From contig NZ_JBCDMV010000013.1 in NCBI RefSeq assembly GCF_038433135.1, positions 76,476 to 140,475 on the forward strand: DNA of 64,000 bases, in the 5' to 3' direction. The notes beneath the pieces were generated by a model that was given only the letters and a program-made list of their open reading frames with translations, was not told the DNA's origin and made no database searches. This stretch comes from Luteococcus sp038433135. Its GTDB lineage: Bacteria; Actinomycetota; Actinomycetes; Propionibacteriales; Propionibacteriaceae. How positions within the stretch are numbered: the stretch's first letter is position 1; the number at the start of each line of letters is the position of its first letter. The translations under genes and the position numbers were made by a program. Positions 16,165 through 25,680 of this stretch are shown here, one piece after another.

Positions 16165-16836
16165 TCACTCGGCGGGCAGGACCACCACGCGACGCTTGGG
16201 CTCGACGCCCTCGGACTCGCTGACCAGACCCGCCTCGGCCACCGCGTCGTGCACGATCTTGCGCTCGAAGGGATTCATCGGGGCCAGTCGCACGGCCTCT
16301 CCGGAGGTCTTGACCTCGGCGATCGCATCGTGCGCGAGCACCTGCAGTTCCTTGCGACGACGATCGCGATGCCCGGCGATGTCCAGCATCAGTCGGCTGC
16401 GGTGACCGGTCTCGGTCATCACGGCCAGCCGGGACAGCTCCTGCAGCGCGTCGAGGACCTCGCCGTTCTTGCCGACCAGGATCTCGGTGTCGGTGACGAT
16501 GCTGACATGCGCCCGGCCACCTTCGCTGTAGGTGTCGATGTCGCCATCCAGATCGGCGATGTCGAGCAATTCCTCCAGGTAGTCGGCGGCAATGTCGCCC
16601 TCGGCGTCCAGCGGATCCTCCGACTCCTCGTCGTCATCATCGGAATCATCGTCGGAATCGTCATCCGAATCGTCGGCTTCCGTCGCGCCAGCCAGCGCCT
16701 GCTCGTCCTTGTCGGACTCCTCGGCAGTGACGTCCTCGGCGGTCTGGAGGGCCGGCGCAGCCTCCGGTTCGGGGGCAGCGGCGGCTTCGTCGCTGACCTC
16801 GATCGGCACCTCGGGGGTGCTGAGCTCTTCGCTCAT
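16165..16836 (-). CDS. jag: Jag/KhpB family RNA-binding protein (KH-R3H)
   Basis: 223 aa. The first ~75 residues are strongly acidic, with runs of Asp/Ser/Glu. The KH-like domain follows (HVSIVTDTEILVGKNGEVLDALQ), then R3H with RSRLMLDIAGHRDRR and the R-x3-H-like segment. Bacterial KhpB/Jag binds RNA and influences cell envelope growth. It is the last gene of the rpmH-rnpA-yidD-yidC-jag unit. AGGAG precedes the ATG. The acidic tail is longer than in many homologues. Confidence 0.92.
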   Translation of the reverse strand: MSEELSTPEVPIEVSDEAAAAPEPEAAPALQTAEDVTAEESDKDEQALAGATEADDSDDDSDDDSDDDDEESEDPLDAEGDIAADYLEELLDIADLDGDIDTYSEGGRAHVSIVTDTEILVGKNGEVLDALQELSRLAVMTETGHRSRLMLDIAGHRDRRRKELQVLAHDAIAEVKTSGEAVRLAPMNPFERKIVHDAVAEAGLVSESEGVEPKRRVVVLPAE

Positions 16837-16908
16837 GGTGTTCTCCTATGGAAGGGGTGGCGACGCGCAGGGCGTCACCGCGAAAACAGGGGAGAGGAGG
16901 GCCAGGCC

Positions 16909-18012
16909 CTACTTCTTCTTCTTGCGCGCCTGGCGGGGCTGCCGGGTGGGCTGCTGACGCTGCACCACCTGCTGGCCACCGTCGGCGGTCTTGCGCACGG
17001 TCTGCCGGGTGACTCCCTGACGCGCGACGGTCGGCCTGGCCCCCTCGGCACCCTCTGCGGCGGCCGGAGCCACCACGGTCGCGGCACGATTGCGCTGCCG
17101 CTTGGCGCGACGATCGGCCTCGATCTTGTCCGGGTCAAGACCCTTGGCGCGCATCCGCTCCTGCCAGTCGACATAGGCGGGGGTTCCCGGCGTCGGGTTG
17201 TTGTGGATGAGGATGTACTGCTGACCCAGCGTCCACAGGTTGGTGGTCATCCAGTAGACCAGCACACCGATCGGGATGTAGACGCCACCAAAGGCGTACA
17301 TGATCGGGAACATGTAGAGCATCATCTTCTGCTGCTGCGCCATCGGCCCGACGAGGGCTTCCGGCGGCATGTTGCGCACCATCAGCTCCTTCTGCTGGAT
17401 GAACAGCACGGCGGTCATCAGCACGATCAGGATCAGGGCCATGATCTGGTTGGGGCCAAAGCCCTGGTCCAGCGGCAGGAAGCGCCCGGCCAGCCCGGCC
17501 TTGAGGAAGGTGGCCTCTTGCAGGGACCTCATCAGCTCCGGATTCTCCCGGAAGAAGGTGCCGCGCGGGATGCCGCGCGAGGCACCGTCCAGCACGCGGA
17601 AGAGGGCCAGGAAGATTGGCATCTGCAGCAGGGCCGGCAGGCAGGAGGCGGCGGGGTTCACGCCCTCCTCCCGGTACAGCTTCATGGTCTCCTGACCAAG
17701 CCGCTCACGGTCACTGCCGTACTTCTCCTGCAGGGCCCGCACCTTGGGCTGGATCAGCTGCATGTCCCGCGCCGAGTTGATCTGCTTGACGAACAGCGGG
17801 ATCAGCAGCGTGCGGATCACGATCACCAGCGAGACGATCGAGAGCACCCAGGTCAGGCCGGAGTCGGCGCCGAAGAGCGGTGCCCACAGCTTGTGGGCAA
17901 GGACGATCAGGCCGGATACGGCCCAGTAGATGGGCTGCATGATCGCGTGGGCAAAGCCCATGAACGCGCTCTTCAGCCCGAAGAACAGCAGCACTTCGTG
18001 GAGTGGAGCCAT
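16909..18012 (-). CDS. yidC: Membrane protein insertase YidC/Oxa1
   Basis: 367 aa. TM segments flank the conserved core, including VIRTLLIPLFVKQ (the conserved groove Arg), NPAASCLPALLQMPIFLALF and VYWMTTNLWTLGQQYIL. The C-terminus is long and basic, ending in RQPRQARKKKK, likely ribosome-contacting. It inserts membrane proteins with or without SecYEG. The start codon overlaps the yidD stop. Confidence 0.96.
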   Translation of the reverse strand: MAPLHEVLLFFGLKSAFMGFAHAIMQPIYWAVSGLIVLAHKLWAPLFGADSGLTWVLSIVSLVIVIRTLLIPLFVKQINSARDMQLIQPKVRALQEKYGSDRERLGQETMKLYREEGVNPAASCLPALLQMPIFLALFRVLDGASRGIPRGTFFRENPELMRSLQEATFLKAGLAGRFLPLDQGFGPNQIMALILIVLMTAVLFIQQKELMVRNMPPEALVGPMAQQQKMMLYMFPIMYAFGGVYIPIGVLVYWMTTNLWTLGQQYILIHNNPTPGTPAYVDWQERMRAKGLDPDKIEADRRAKRQRNRAATVVAPAAAEGAEGARPTVARQGVTRQTVRKTADGGQQVVQRQQPTRQPRQARKKKK

Positions 18013-18362
18013 CAGTTTTCACCTCGGGTGTAGTGGGAAACATCCGGCGCCGCAGCGTCGGACAAGTTCATGGGGGAGTGCTCCGGGCAGCGGTGGTCAT
18101 CACACTCGACGCCGGCGGCCTGCTCGGCCAGCCAGGCGGCATGCTCGGGAGTTCCGGGAACGGGGTCGCAGCCCCCCAGGGACCATGGATTGCAGCGCAG
18201 GATGCGCCAGATGGTCAGCAGGCTGCCGATCACCGCGCCCCTGCTCTGCAGGGCGCGCAGTCCGTAGGCGGAACAGGAGGGGTGATACTTGCAGACATTG
18301 CCATAGAGGGGGGAGATCAGGGCACGCCAGAGCCGCACGAAGGCGATCAGTGGGTACTTCAC
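18012..18362 (-). CDS. yidD: Membrane insertion efficiency factor YidD
   Basis: 116 aa. The core LISPLYGNVCKYHPSCSAYGLRAL and RCNPWSLGGCDPVP is diagnostic for YidD, a small amphipathic protein that assists YidC. A C-terminal ~35-residue extension rich in Cys/His/Asp is additional. The GTG start overlaps the rnpA stop; the stop overlaps the yidC start. Confidence 0.95.
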   Translation of the reverse strand: MKYPLIAFVRLWRALISPLYGNVCKYHPSCSAYGLRALQSRGAVIGSLLTIWRILRCNPWSLGGCDPVPGTPEHAAWLAEQAAGVECDDHRCPEHSPMNLSDAAAPDVSHYTRGEN

Positions 18363-18790
18363 GGGGTGCCCTTCGGTTCGGCGTCCTGGCCATTCTCCCC
18401 GCTCGACGCGTCACAACCAATGGCGGCCGACCGCCCGGCACCCTTGCCGGAGGTCACATCCAGCCGGTTGAGGCACTTGGCCCAGGCCTGGGCAAGATCC
18501 TCGGCCAGGCGATCCGGGCTGGTGGCGGCGGCCGGCAGTGCTCGCACGACGACGAAAACGCCGGGGGAGTCCGCCAGCAGGGGAAGCACAAGATGCCGTA
18601 GGCGACGCTTCACCCGATTACGGGTGACGGCATTGCCTACGGCTTTGGACACAACAAAGCCCACCCGAGACGGGGGGCTGTTGGTCGTTGTTGCGTGCAC
18701 GACGAGGGTGGGTCTCGCCGCCCGGGCCCCTCCGCGCATGGTGGCGCGGAAGTCGGATGCATGACGCATCCGGGCCTGGGCGGGGAGCAC
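18359..18790 (-). CDS. rnpA: Ribonuclease P protein component
   Basis: 143 aa. The RNR-type motif GNAVTRNRVKRRLRHL is the signature of the RNase P protein. It binds RNase P RNA and helps process tRNA 5' ends. The protein starts with GTG, 8 bp after rpmH. The C-terminal ~35 residues beyond the fold are poorly conserved. Confidence 0.96.
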   Translation of the reverse strand: MLPAQARMRHASDFRATMRGGARAARPTLVVHATTTNSPPSRVGFVVSKAVGNAVTRNRVKRRLRHLVLPLLADSPGVFVVVRALPAAATSPDRLAEDLAQAWAKCLNRLDVTSGKGAGRSAAIGCDASSGENGQDAEPKGTP

Positions 18791-18798
18791 CCGACTCG

Positions 18799-18936
18799 TC
18801 AGGCAGACAGCTCGGCGCGACCCTTGCGGCGGCGAGCCGCCAGGATGGCGCGACCGGCGCGGGTGCTCATGCGGGCGCGGAAGCCGTGGGTACGGCTACG
18901 GCGACGGTTGCTCGGCTGGAAAGTACGCTTGCTCAC
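18799..18936 (-). CDS. rpmH: 50S ribosomal protein L34
   Basis: 45 aa reading VSKRTFQPSNRRRSRTHGF and ending KGRAELSA, an unmistakable L34. It starts with GTG at 18936 behind GGGAG. It is the first gene of the leftward rpmH-rnpA-yidD-yidC-jag unit and is divergent from dnaA. Confidence 0.97.
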   Translation of the reverse strand: MSKRTFQPSNRRRSRTHGFRARMSTRAGRAILAARRRKGRAELSA

Positions 18937-19168
18937 GGGGATTACTCCCTTTTGTCTTCGATGGCGGAACCCGGAACCGACGTCGACCTTGCGAGGTCCA
19001 TTCCGGCACGGGGAAGTGCATCGCCGACGGCCGGCGACTGGTCAACGATACGGGTTTTGCCACTCTCGGGGCAAACCGAGCTCCCCTTCGGCAAGGACTG
19101 CCGGCAAATTACATCGATGTAGTCCAGTCGACACGCCGTGAGATCCCAAACATTTGCCGGGCCCCGGC

Positions 19169-19227
19169 TTGCTCACCGCGTCGGCCCGCAAGTATCGTCT
19201 ACGGTCTGAACCAAAGAGTTATCCACA
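19169..19227 (+). promoter_or_regulatory. Probable dnaA promoter with a DnaA box
   Basis: TTGCTC (19169-19174) and TATCGT (19193-19198) are 18 bp apart. A consensus DnaA box TTATCCACA follows at 19219-19227, near or just past the predicted start site. Two weaker boxes (TGTGGAAAA, TGTGGATAC) lie at about 19274-19300. Autoregulation by DnaA is likely. The rest of the rpmH-dnaA gap shows no gene. Confidence 0.55.
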
Positions 19228-19379
19228 GGCCCGCGTGGGCCGGCCGTGTTCGCGGGGAACCCCCGCCCACAACCTGTGGAAAACTATGTGGATACTTGTC
19301 AGCACAGCATTCCCAGCAAGGGAAAGCACGGGCACCTCGCACCCGCCACGAGGATGACTGCCCGATCGCCGGTGGAGTG

Positions 19380-20837
19380 ATGGGTGTCACAGTGAGCGAT
19401 TCGTCAGAGCACAGGGCTCCCGTCGACCCTGCCGCCCAGCTGACGAAGGCCTGGAAGCACATCCTCGCCAGCGCCCAGGGCCCCAACAAGGCCTGGCTGC
19501 GCAATACCCGGCCGCTGACCATGCACGAATCCACCGTGATGATCGCGGTGCCCAATGAGTTCACCCGGGAACGGATCGAGACCCGGATGCGGGTGCAGAT
19601 CGAAGAGGCACTCTCCGACTTCTTCCACCGGCAGATCCGGCTGGCGGTCACCGTCGAGCCCGACCTGGAGCTCAGCCTCGAGGTGCCCGAACGCGACGAG
19701 GATCCCGAGGAGCTGGATCCGGAGCCGGCGCAGTTCATCCCCAAGCCCGACGCGGAACGCCCCCGCCCCGGCGCGGCACCCCTCGCCAGCAGCCCCTCGG
19801 CGGACCTGGACCGGCTGAACCCGAAGTACACCTTCGAGACCTTCGTGATCGGCTCCTCCAACCGCTTCGCGCACGCCGCCGCGGCAGCCGTCGCCGAAGC
19901 CCCCGGCAAGAGCTACAACCCGCTGATGATCTATGGCGAATCCGGGCTGGGCAAGACCCACCTGCTGCACGCCATCGGCCACTACGTGCACAACTACTAC
20001 GACCGCGTCCGGGTGAAGTACGTCAGCACCGAGGAGCTGACCAATGACTTCATCAATGCGATCAGTGACAACCGGACGGCGCAGTTCCGGCGCACCTATC
20101 GCGACGTCGACGTCCTGCTGATCGATGACATCCAGTTCCTGGAGTCGAAAATCCAGACGCAGGAGGAGTTCTTCCACACCTTCAACACGTTGCACAATGC
20201 CCAGAAGCAGATCGTGATGACCTCCGACCGGCCGCCGAAGCTGCTGGAGGCGCTGGAACCCCGGCTGCGCAGTCGCTTCGAATGGGGCCTGATCACCGAC
20301 ATCCAGCCGCCGGACCTGGAGACGCGCATCGCCATCCTGAAGCGGATGGCCGCGACGCAGAACCTCACCGCCGGTCCCGAGGTGCTGGAATTCATCGCAT
20401 CGAAGATCCAGACCAACATCCGTGAGCTGGAGGGTGCACTGATCCGGGTCACCGCCTTCGCGAGCCTGCAGCGCCAGGAGGTTGACCTGGATCTGGCGCA
20501 GATCGTGCTGAAGGACCTCATCCCGGAGGGCACCGAGGCCGAGGTGACGCCGCAGCTGATCATGAACGAGACCGCCGCCTACTTCGGCATCACCCTGGAG
20601 GAGCTGACAGGAGCCTCGCGCACCCACGTGCTGGTGACCGCACGGCAGATCGCGATGTACCTCTGCCGGGAACTGACCGACATGAGCCTGCCCAAGATCG
20701 GGCAGCTGTTCGGCGGCAAGGATCACACGACGGTGATGCACGCGGACCGCAAGATTCGCGAGCTGCTCCGGGAGCGCCGCAGCGTCTTCAACCAGGTGAC
20801 CGAGCTGACCAACCGGATCAAGCAACAGGGTCAGTAG
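19380..20837 (+). CDS. dnaA: Chromosomal replication initiator DnaA
   Basis: 485 aa. Domain I is the N-terminal ~90 residues; an acidic Pro-rich linker follows. The AAA+ domain has Walker A GESGLGKTHL, Walker B LLIDDIQFL and sensor RLRSRFEWG. Domain IV ends in GGKDHTTVMHADRKI, which reads DnaA boxes. ATG at 19380 follows GGTGGAG; the GTG at 19392 is an alternative. Unusually, dnaN is not next: tetR, oriC and an ABC exporter intervene. Confidence 0.97.
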   Translation: MGVTVSDSSEHRAPVDPAAQLTKAWKHILASAQGPNKAWLRNTRPLTMHESTVMIAVPNEFTRERIETRMRVQIEEALSDFFHRQIRLAVTVEPDLELSLEVPERDEDPEELDPEPAQFIPKPDAERPRPGAAPLASSPSADLDRLNPKYTFETFVIGSSNRFAHAAAAAVAEAPGKSYNPLMIYGESGLGKTHLLHAIGHYVHNYYDRVRVKYVSTEELTNDFINAISDNRTAQFRRTYRDVDVLLIDDIQFLESKIQTQEEFFHTFNTLHNAQKQIVMTSDRPPKLLEALEPRLRSRFEWGLITDIQPPDLETRIAILKRMAATQNLTAGPEVLEFIASKIQTNIRELEGALIRVTAFASLQRQEVDLDLAQIVLKDLIPEGTEAEVTPQLIMNETAAYFGITLEELTGASRTHVLVTARQIAMYLCRELTDMSLPKIGQLFGGKDHTTVMHADRKIRELLRERRSVFNQVTELTNRIKQQGQ

Positions 20838-20870
20838 CACACCGACTCGTTACGGCCCCGCCAACGAAAC

Positions 20871-20920
20871 CACGATCCCCTGGCTTGTCGAGGGGCCTCG
20901 ACAGGCTCGGCCGTCGATGG
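20871..20920. repeat. Short interspersed repeat, CTCGACAGG family
   Basis: Two opposed copies of the core (CTTGTCGAGG and CCTCGACAGGCTCGG) form a small dyad between convergent dnaA and tetR. It could also act as a terminator hairpin. Confidence 0.6.
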
Positions 20921-20922
20921 AT

Positions 20923-21561
20923 TCAGACCCAGTCGGCCTCGGCCTCCAGCTCGGCGAGCGGCTTGACCAGGATGGCGTCCAGGAAGGCCTGCACATCGAC
21001 CACCATGTCCACCCCCCGCTCGTCGTAGAGCCACTGCACCTGCAGCCCGTCCATCAAGGCCACCAGGCTGCGGGCCGCGCTGACGGGGCGTACCTCGGGG
21101 CGCAACAGGCCCTCGTCGGCCAGGGACTGGAACATCCGGGTATTGCTGTCGGCCAACATCTCGTAGCGCAAGGTGAAATAGGTGTGCGCCGGGTGCGCTG
21201 GATCGGTGGCCTCGGCGGAAAGAGTACTGAACAGCTCGACGATCCCGTGCCGCGACGAGTTGTGTCGGACGATGTTCACCACGGCCCGCAGCTGCTGCAA
21301 GGGCGTGGTGCCCTCATCACGGGTGTGGAAGCGGGCGCCGTCGTCCTCGTCGCGTCGGGCCAGCACCTCCAACAGCAGGTCCTCCTTGGAGTGGAAGTGG
21401 TACAGCAGTCCGGGGTGGGTGATGCCCACCTTGGCGGCGATGTCGCGCAGCGAGGTTCCTCGGTAACCCACCTCCCCGAAGAGCTGGATGGCCGTCTCGA
21501 TGATCTGCGCGCGGCGCCGATCCCCCTTGGGGCTGGGCTCGTGCTGATCCGTTCCGCTCAC
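20923..21561 (-). CDS. TetR family transcriptional regulator
   Basis: 212 aa. The N-terminal HTH (AIQLFGEVGYRGTSLRDIAAKVGITHPGLLYHFHSKEDLL) is typical TetR. The C-terminal ligand domain is of the TetR_C group with no recognisable effector. It starts with GTG at 21561. It is divergent from an ABC exporter across the 506-bp oriC region, so it is a plausible regulator of that exporter. Confidence 0.92.
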   Translation of the reverse strand: MSGTDQHEPSPKGDRRRAQIIETAIQLFGEVGYRGTSLRDIAAKVGITHPGLLYHFHSKEDLLLEVLARRDEDDGARFHTRDEGTTPLQQLRAVVNIVRHNSSRHGIVELFSTLSAEATDPAHPAHTYFTLRYEMLADSNTRMFQSLADEGLLRPEVRPVSAARSLVALMDGLQVQWLYDERGVDMVVDVQAFLDAILVKPLAELEAEADWV

Positions 21562-21604
21562 CTGTCCAACTCTCCTGTTCGTCGGCGACGACGTGTGTTC
21601 GTCC

Positions 21605-21634
21605 AGTATCGACGCTCGACAAGCCCCGGTTCAA
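21605..21634 (-). promoter_or_regulatory. Probable tetR promoter inside oriC
   Basis: On the minus strand, TTGAAC (21629-21634) and GATACT (21605-21610) are 18 bp apart, about 45 bp before the GTG start. Confidence 0.5.
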
Positions 21635-21670
21635 TCGCGGTGTGCAGTGGCACGATCCGCGGGGAAGGGC

Positions 21671-21940
21671 TTGTGCACAATCCACAGTTTGCCTGTGGAC
21701 AACTGTGGACAACACCCCGACTGGTGTGAACGGGTGGTGGATGGCGTCGGGCGGCGGTGAGGACGATCCACATCCCCACCGGTCCCACCCCCACGTCATG
21801 CACAGCCTCGAAGGACAAGAGTCAGGGGGATGACAAGGGCAAGGACCGGTTTTCCACAGCTTCCACAGAAGTGATGACGATGATGAAGTTATAGATCTCT
21901 CCAAGCTCTTCAAAGTCAGCGCTCCCCAGAATGTGCACAA
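21671..21940. other. oriC: Chromosomal replication origin (oriC)
   Basis: Two perfect DnaA boxes (TGTGGACAA, inverse of TTGTCCACA) sit at 21694-21702 and 21704-21712. Near matches are TTGTGCACA at 21671-21679, TTTTCCACA at 21850-21858 and TGTGCACAA at 21932-21940. An AT-rich run (about 21870-21915, GATGACGATGATGAAG then TTATAGATC) is a candidate unwinding element. The gap from 21562 to 22067 contains no gene. Confidence 0.85.
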
Positions 21941-22067
21941 CTCCCGGAGAACCGGGGGTGAACCCTTGGCAAGCAGTCCCGGAGGCAACCCGGATCTGTC
22001 CCGGAGTGGAGCAAAAACTGTCGGACCCCCTCAATAGGGTGGTGGCGGACGACAGGAGCAGCACACC

Positions 22068-23009
22068 ATGACCAGCACCCCTTCCCAGCCAACCCACCTC
22101 GCGTCGCCGGCGATCGCCGCAAGTGCCCGGGGCCTGACCAAGCACTATGGCCAGGGCGATGCCCAGGTGATCGCCCTTGATGGGGTGAACGTCGACTTTC
22201 GTCGCGGTGAGTTCACCGCCGTGATGGGCCCCTCCGGCTCCGGCAAGTCGACGCTGATGCATTGCGCCGCCGGGCTGGACGTGCCGACATCCGGTGAGGT
22301 GATGGTGGGTGAGACCGCCATCGGCAAGCTCAAGGACAAGGAGCTCACCCAACTCCGCCGGGATCGGGTCGGCTTCATCTTCCAGGCCTTCAACCTGGTC
22401 CCGACGCTGACCGCCGAGGAGAACATCCTGCTGCCGATGAGGATCGCCGGCCGAGAGCCCGACCAGGAGTGGTACCGGCGAATCATCGACACCGTCGGGC
22501 TGGCCAACCGGCTCGGCCACAAGCCGTCGGAACTCTCCGGCGGCCAGCAGCAGCGGGTCGCCTGCGCTCGCGCCCTGGTGGGCAAGCCGGAGATCATCTT
22601 CGCCGACGAGCCCACCGGCAACCTGGATTCACGCAGCGCGGCCGAGGTGCTGAACTTCCTGCGGCAGAGCGTCGACGACTTCGGGCAGACCATCGTGATG
22701 GTCACTCATGACCCGGTCTCGGCCAGTTATGCGGATCGGGCGCTCTTCCTGGCCGACGGACGGATCGTCGGCGACGTGCCGAATCCGACGCGGGAATCGG
22801 TGCTGGCACAGATGGCCCTCCTGGATCCGCGTTTCCTGGACGAGGACCAAGCCGCGGACGAGGCCGCCAGCCGGCGCTCCGCCAACTCCCCCAGCTCTCC
22901 CGCCAGCCCGTCGGCACCGGAACGTCCCGCCCGGGGCATCAGCACCCAGGATCCGGTGCTTGCCGGACCCGACCTGCCGGCCCGCCCGCGGCACGCGTCG
23001 GAGGACTGA
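22068..23009 (+). CDS. ABC transporter ATP-binding protein, MacB/LolD type
   Basis: 313 aa. Walker A GPSGSGKST, signature LSGGQQQRVACARAL, Walker B IIFADEPTGNLDS are intact. The LDS after the Walker B and the partner FtsX permease 3 bp downstream identify the MacB/LolD class, which uses mechanotransmission to export lipids, peptides or drugs. A ~50-residue Ser/Pro/Ala-rich C-terminal tail is extra. Substrate unknown. Likely under the divergent TetR regulator. Confidence 0.93.
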   Translation: MTSTPSQPTHLASPAIAASARGLTKHYGQGDAQVIALDGVNVDFRRGEFTAVMGPSGSGKSTLMHCAAGLDVPTSGEVMVGETAIGKLKDKELTQLRRDRVGFIFQAFNLVPTLTAEENILLPMRIAGREPDQEWYRRIIDTVGLANRLGHKPSELSGGQQQRVACARALVGKPEIIFADEPTGNLDSRSAAEVLNFLRQSVDDFGQTIVMVTHDPVSASYADRALFLADGRIVGDVPNPTRESVLAQMALLDPRFLDEDQAADEAASRRSANSPSSPASPSAPERPARGISTQDPVLAGPDLPARPRHASED

Positions 23010-23012
23010 GCA

Positions 23013-25574
23013 ATGTACAAGGCGGCCCTCAAGTCGCTGCTGGCGCGCAAACTGAGACTGCTGATGAGCGCCGTGGCGATCATGCTCGGCGTGGCCTTCG
23101 TCGCGGGCACCCTGATCTTCACCGGGATGCTGAAATCCACCTTCGACGACATCATGCGTGGCACCGTCGCCGACGTGAACGTGGTGGTCAAGGGCACCTA
23201 TGATCCGCAGACCATGGACCAATCGCAGATGTCCAGCACCGCCATGACCCTTACCCCGAAGGACCTGGCGAAGCTGCGCACCGTGCCCGGGGTTGAGCGG
23301 GCCGAGGGTGTGATCTCCATGACGGAGGTCTTCCCGATCGGCTCCGACGGGAAGGTGCTGGCCGTTGGCGGTGCCCCCGGGATCGCGTCCAACTGGCTGA
23401 CCGCACCCGCCCTGGGCAATACCCCCGGCGTGACGCTGAAGGAGGGGCGGGAACCGCGCACCGCCGACGAGGTGGTGGTTGACCCCAAGACCTTGGAGCG
23501 TTCCGGCCACCAGATCGGCGACCGGATCAAGTTCGTCAGCTCGGCGGCCGGCAGCTTCAGCAAGACCATCGTCGGCACCGCCTCCTGGGGCAGTGGCGGC
23601 AGCGCAGGCGCGATGTACTCCTTCTACACCACACAGGAGGCGCAGAAGCTCTTCCTGGGCGGCAAGGACGTCTACCAGACCGGCTGGGTGAGCCTGCAGC
23701 CCGGCGAGGATCCGGTCGCGATGAGCACCGAGGTCGGCAAGGTGCTGCCGCAGGGCTATGAGGCGGTCGACGGGCAGCAGGCAGCCGATGCGACGGCCTC
23801 GGTGATCAACCAGGGGCTCAGCTTCATCGACACCTTCCTGCTGGTCTTCGCCGCCATCTCATTGCTGGTGGCCAGCTTCCTGATCGTGAACACCTTCTCC
23901 ATCCTGGTGGCTCAGCGCAGCCGGGAACTGGCGCTCTTCCGGGCGATGGGAGCCAGCCGTGGCCAGGTGCGCAACACCGTGCTCTTCGAGGCGCTGGTGA
24001 TCGGCCTGATCGGCGCCACCATCGGGCTCTTCCTGGGCTGGCTGCTGGCGATCGGCATCGTCCAGCTCTTCGGCCAGATGGGGATGGACTTCGGTGGCAA
24101 GGTTCCCCGGCCCGGTTGGAATGCCATCCTGGCCTCCTACCTGATCGGCACCCTGGTCACGCTGGTGGCTGCCTGGCTGCCCGCCCGCACCGCCAGCAAG
24201 GTGCCGCCTGTGGCGGCGATGACCGGGGCCCTGAGCAATACCGACAAGGGGCTCGGCCGACGAATCGTCGTCGGCCTGGTGCTCACAGTGGCGGGCGCAC
24301 TGGCCATGATTGCCGGGCTGTGGTGGTTTGACGATGATCGGGCGCTGACCGTCGGGATCGGTGCTGCCGCGGTGCTGCTGGGCGTCGCGGCCGCCAGCCC
24401 GTGGATGGGCCGGCCGGTCACCTGGCTGCTGGGCAAGGCCTACCGGGCGGCCTTCGGCGAAGTGGGCAAACTCGCCGAGCTCAATGCCACCCGCCAGCCA
24501 CGGCGCACCGCGGCGACCGCGTCGGCCCTGATGCTCTCCCTCGCCCTGGTCAGCGCCCTGTCCGTCCTGGGCTCCTCGGCCTCCAGCTCGTTGCGCACCC
24601 AGATCAGCGAGGGACTGCGCGGAGACCTGATGGTGGAATCGGCCACCTTCGGCAACTTCCCGCACAGCATCGCGGAGCAGACAACGAAGATCGACGGCGT
24701 CGAACAGGTCAACATCCTGCGCGGCGGAATGGCGATTCGTGACGGGGAGCGCACCTGGATTGCGGTGCAGGAGCCGTCCAGCTTCAACCGGATGCTGGCC
24801 CAGGAACTCGTCGACGGGCGCCAGGCCACCGGCAAGAATGAGGCGCTGCTGAACCAGGATGCGGCCGAGGAGTGGGGCAAGAAGCTGGGCGACGTGATCA
24901 CCGTCGTCGGGGGCGACCGCAAGCCGGTGGCGCTCAAGGTGGTCGGCATCTTCACCAATGCCGAGGGCGGCGGCATGGGCAACCTGGTGGTCAACCAGCA
25001 GACCGGCGCCCAGTTCGTCCCGGCGAACCAGGACCAGCTGCTCACCGTCGACCTCAAGCCCGGTGCCGACGCCCAGGCCGTGCACGATCGGATGGACGAG
25101 ATCACCAAGGACCTGCCCACCGTGCGGGTGATGGATTCAGCCGAGCTGATCGAGAACCGCTCCGGCAATGTGAACCAGCTGCTCAACCTGATCTACGGGC
25201 TGCTGGGGCTGGCGGTGGTGATCTCCATCCTGGGGATCGTCAACACCCTCGGCCTGGCCGTGGTGGAGCGCACCCGGGAGATCGGCCTGCTGCGTGCCAT
25301 CGCCCTGACCCGGGGCCAGTTGCGCGGCATGATCACCCTGGAGTCGGTGGTGATCGCGCTGCTCGGCTCGGTACTCGGCATCACCCTGGGGGTGGTCTTC
25401 GGTGCGGCGCTGCAACGGGTGCTGGCCGACAGTGGACTGAGTTCGCTCGCGATTCCGTGGGGTCGACTGTTGCTCTTCCTGGCGATCGCCGCACTGGTGG
25501 GCGTGCTGGCTGCCGTCTGGCCTGCGCGTCGGGCGGCGCGGCTCAATGTGCTCGACGCCATCGCGCAGGAGTGA
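23013..25574 (+). CDS. FtsX-like ABC transporter permease (MacB family)
   Basis: 853 aa. An N-terminal TM helix (LLMSAVAIMLGVAFVAGTLI) precedes a large extracytoplasmic MacB-type domain. A first FtsX unit follows at residues ~270-400 (LVFAAISLLVASFLIVNTFSILVAQRSRELALFRAMGA). A second extracytoplasmic part and second FtsX unit end the protein (LGLAVVERTREIGLLRAIALTRGQLRGMI). The duplicated layout is typical of long actinobacterial FtsX permeases. It pairs with the ATPase directly upstream. Confidence 0.93.
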   Translation: MYKAALKSLLARKLRLLMSAVAIMLGVAFVAGTLIFTGMLKSTFDDIMRGTVADVNVVVKGTYDPQTMDQSQMSSTAMTLTPKDLAKLRTVPGVERAEGVISMTEVFPIGSDGKVLAVGGAPGIASNWLTAPALGNTPGVTLKEGREPRTADEVVVDPKTLERSGHQIGDRIKFVSSAAGSFSKTIVGTASWGSGGSAGAMYSFYTTQEAQKLFLGGKDVYQTGWVSLQPGEDPVAMSTEVGKVLPQGYEAVDGQQAADATASVINQGLSFIDTFLLVFAAISLLVASFLIVNTFSILVAQRSRELALFRAMGASRGQVRNTVLFEALVIGLIGATIGLFLGWLLAIGIVQLFGQMGMDFGGKVPRPGWNAILASYLIGTLVTLVAAWLPARTASKVPPVAAMTGALSNTDKGLGRRIVVGLVLTVAGALAMIAGLWWFDDDRALTVGIGAAAVLLGVAAASPWMGRPVTWLLGKAYRAAFGEVGKLAELNATRQPRRTAATASALMLSLALVSALSVLGSSASSSLRTQISEGLRGDLMVESATFGNFPHSIAEQTTKIDGVEQVNILRGGMAIRDGERTWIAVQEPSSFNRMLAQELVDGRQATGKNEALLNQDAAEEWGKKLGDVITVVGGDRKPVALKVVGIFTNAEGGGMGNLVVNQQTGAQFVPANQDQLLTVDLKPGADAQAVHDRMDEITKDLPTVRVMDSAELIENRSGNVNQLLNLIYGLLGLAVVISILGIVNTLGLAVVERTREIGLLRAIALTRGQLRGMITLESVVIALLGSVLGITLGVVFGAALQRVLADSGLSSLAIPWGRLLLFLAIAALVGVLAAVWPARRAARLNVLDAIAQE

Positions 25575-25674
25575 TCGCCAGCCGACGCGACGACCGCTGG
25601 GGTGACCCTCAGGTTGGGCTGGAGGGTTGCTCTCAGCGGGAGTAGGCAGCGATGCGCCGCAGGCCGGGCTTGGA

Positions 25675-25680
25675 TATGAT
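25675..25680 (+). promoter_or_regulatory. Candidate -10 of the dnaN promoter
   Basis: TATGAT, near-consensus, lies about 92 bp upstream of dnaN. I see no good -35 at 17 bp, so this is tentative. Confidence 0.4.

Noticed and set aside
19296..19379. Longer DnaA N-terminus beginning at 19296
   Set aside because: It would overlap weak DnaA boxes and lacks an RBS; ATG 19380 gives the normal domain I start.
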